DNA of 64,000 bases from Sphingobacteriaceae bacterium. Its GTDB lineage: Bacteria; Bacteroidota; Bacteroidia; B-17B0; Aurantibacillaceae. Of the stretch, positions 63,286 to 64,000 are shown one piece after another; the first letter of the stretch is position 1; every line of letters begins with the position of its first letter. The DNA is taken from contig JADJLA010000004.1 of NCBI GenBank assembly GCA_016705695.1, positions 242,104 through 306,103 on the forward strand, read 5' to 3'. The notes under the pieces were generated by a model, which was not told where the DNA came from, searched no databases, and was given only the letters and a program-made list of their open reading frames with translations. The position numbers were made by a program, and so were the translations under genes.

Positions 63286-63448
63286 GAAGCCATCTCAAAA
63301 ATAAGTTTTCATGCTTTTTCAAGTATTTTTCACAAAGACGAGGCGCTTTTTGTAGACCATACCCAGAGGGTGTCTGGTCAAAAAAAGGAACGAAGTCTTC
63401 GGGGTAAAGACGCTGAAAAAGTAGAGAAGGTATTTTTGAGATGGCTTC
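63286..63448. mobile_element. MITE-like element between the E1 and thrS genes
   Basis: 163 bases with 18-base perfect terminal inverted repeats (GAAGCCATCTCAAAAATA at 63286-63303 and its complement at 63431-63448). TAA flanks both ends (63283-63285 and 63449-63451), fitting a 3-base target duplication. An internal imperfect hairpin GACCATACCC...GGGTGTCTGGTC lies near the centre. No coding capacity. It is the only notable content of the 342-base gap between the E1 and thrS starts besides their promoters. Confidence 0.75.
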
Positions 63449-63467
63449 TAAATATTTACTATCTTCG
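63435..63467 (+). promoter_or_regulatory. putative thrS promoter overlapping the MITE end
   Basis: TTTG at 63435-63438 (inside the right terminal repeat), 21-base spacer, TATCTTCG at 63460-63467 (one mismatch). ATG 63507 leaves a leader of about 33 bases. Confidence 0.55.
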
Positions 63468-63506
63468 TGCCGACTTAAAACCTAAGTTGTATTTAGGCAA
63501 AAATAT

Positions 63507-64000
63507 ATGATCAAAATAACACTACCCGATGGTTCAATTCGCGAAGTTGAAAAAGGAACCACCTCACAGCAAGTAGCTTTAAGTATAAGCGAAGGATTAG
63601 CAAGAAACGTTTTAGCGGCAAAAGTAAATGGCGAAGTTTGGGATTCCAACCGTCCTATTGAAGCCGATGCAAAACTGCAATTATTAACCTGGAATGACGA
63701 CGAAGGAAAATCAACCTTCTGGCACTCTTCTGCCCATTTAATGGCCGAAGCATTGGAAGCATTATATCCCGGTGTTAAGTTTTGGGTTGGTCCGCCGCTC
63801 GAAAACGGTTTTTACTATGATGTAGATCTTGAAGGAAACATTTTAACTCCTGCTGATTTTGAGAAAATAGAATCTAAAATGTTAGACCTTGCAAGGCAAA
63901 ATAATGCTTATGTAAGAAAACCTATCTCAAAAAGCGATGCTATCAACTATTTCAAAGACAAGAATGATGTGTACAAACTCGATCTTTTAGAGCGTTTGGA
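63507..64000 (+). CDS. thrS: Threonine-tRNA ligase, 5' part
   Basis: Open to the window end; 164 codons visible. Starts MIKITLPDGSIREVEKGTTS, the TGS domain (1-60), followed by the editing domain start STFWHSSAHLMAEALEALYP with the HxxxH motif, then VGPPLENGFYYDVDLEG. It charges tRNA-Thr. The start is clear: no other ATG is suitable and the leader holds the promoter. Confidence 0.96.
   Translation, partial: MIKITLPDGSIREVEKGTTSQQVALSISEGLARNVLAAKVNGEVWDSNRPIEADAKLQLLTWNDDEGKSTFWHSSAHLMAEALEALYPGVKFWVGPPLENGFYYDVDLEGNILTPADFEKIESKMLDLARQNNAYVRKPISKSDAINYFKDKNDVYKLDLLERL

Noticed and set aside
1..64000. tRNA, rRNA or prophage genes
   Set aside because: No T-loop-like GTTCGAATC context, no rRNA-like sequence, no structural or lysis genes were seen; a tRNA scan would confirm.

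Overview
The window reads as a chromosomal segment of an AT-rich Bacteroidota bacterium. The evidence is type IX secretion (T9SS) C-terminal sorting domains on two exported proteins, several putative promoters of the Bacteroidota type (TTG, 17-23 bases, TAnnTTTG), a fused E1 alpha/beta 2-oxoacid dehydrogenase, choice-of-anchor and FISUMP domains, and pairs such as DUF4177/YidD. It is mostly core genome with one accessory patch at about 26-31 kb. No tRNA, rRNA, CRISPR array or prophage module was seen.

Layout. 0-3.1 kb: end of a T9SS-secreted protein, then a translationally coupled aldo/keto reductase - CoA-transferase - GNAT operon. 3.1-8.3 kb (minus): FKBP-type isomerase lipoprotein, M16 peptidase and dnaX. 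8.3-17.3 kb: cell-envelope and regulatory genes (LD-carboxypeptidase, DUF1761 protein, B12-binding radical SAM protein, SpoIIE-type phosphatase, a T9SS cargo protein, an SPFH-GYF protein). 17.4-17.7 kb: intergenic inverted repeats. 17.7-26.2 kb: AddB-like nuclease, thioredoxin-like exported protein, RluA-type pseudouridine synthase and two signal peptidase I genes, the second of which has lost both catalytic residues.

26.3-30.6 kb is accessory. A complete wbqC-like gene is followed by a three-gene nucleotidyltransferase cassette and a second, diverged copy of the wbqC 3' end. Next come a REP-associated transposase (RAYT) with REP palindromes on both sides, and a DUF4177/YidD pair. A 38-base direct repeat brackets the RAYT-YidD segment. 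30.7-34.3 kb holds two exported proteins.

34.5-58.3 kb is a surface-polysaccharide locus: O-antigen ligase, about ten glycosyltransferases, methyltransferases, a deacetylase-like protein, an AAC(3)-fold acetyltransferase, FdtA/FdtB-like dTDP-amino-sugar enzymes, and a Wzm/Wzt exporter whose Wzt carries a C-terminal glycan-binding-type domain. Together these suggest an ABC-exported O-polysaccharide carrying a 3-amino-3,6-dideoxyhexose, possibly the anchor for T9SS cargo (inference). 58.3-64 kb returns to core genes: MORN-repeat protein, thioredoxin reductase, DUF4468 protein, E1 alpha/beta and the start of thrS, with a MITE-like element between the last two.

Seven genes are broken by a single-base shift each. 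Correcting one base restores a length divisible by three and continuous family homology every time, so I read these mainly as assembly or read errors. The sequence also shows a run of ten A exactly at the end of the AAA+/collar part of dnaX, where slippage would produce a short gamma-like protein.
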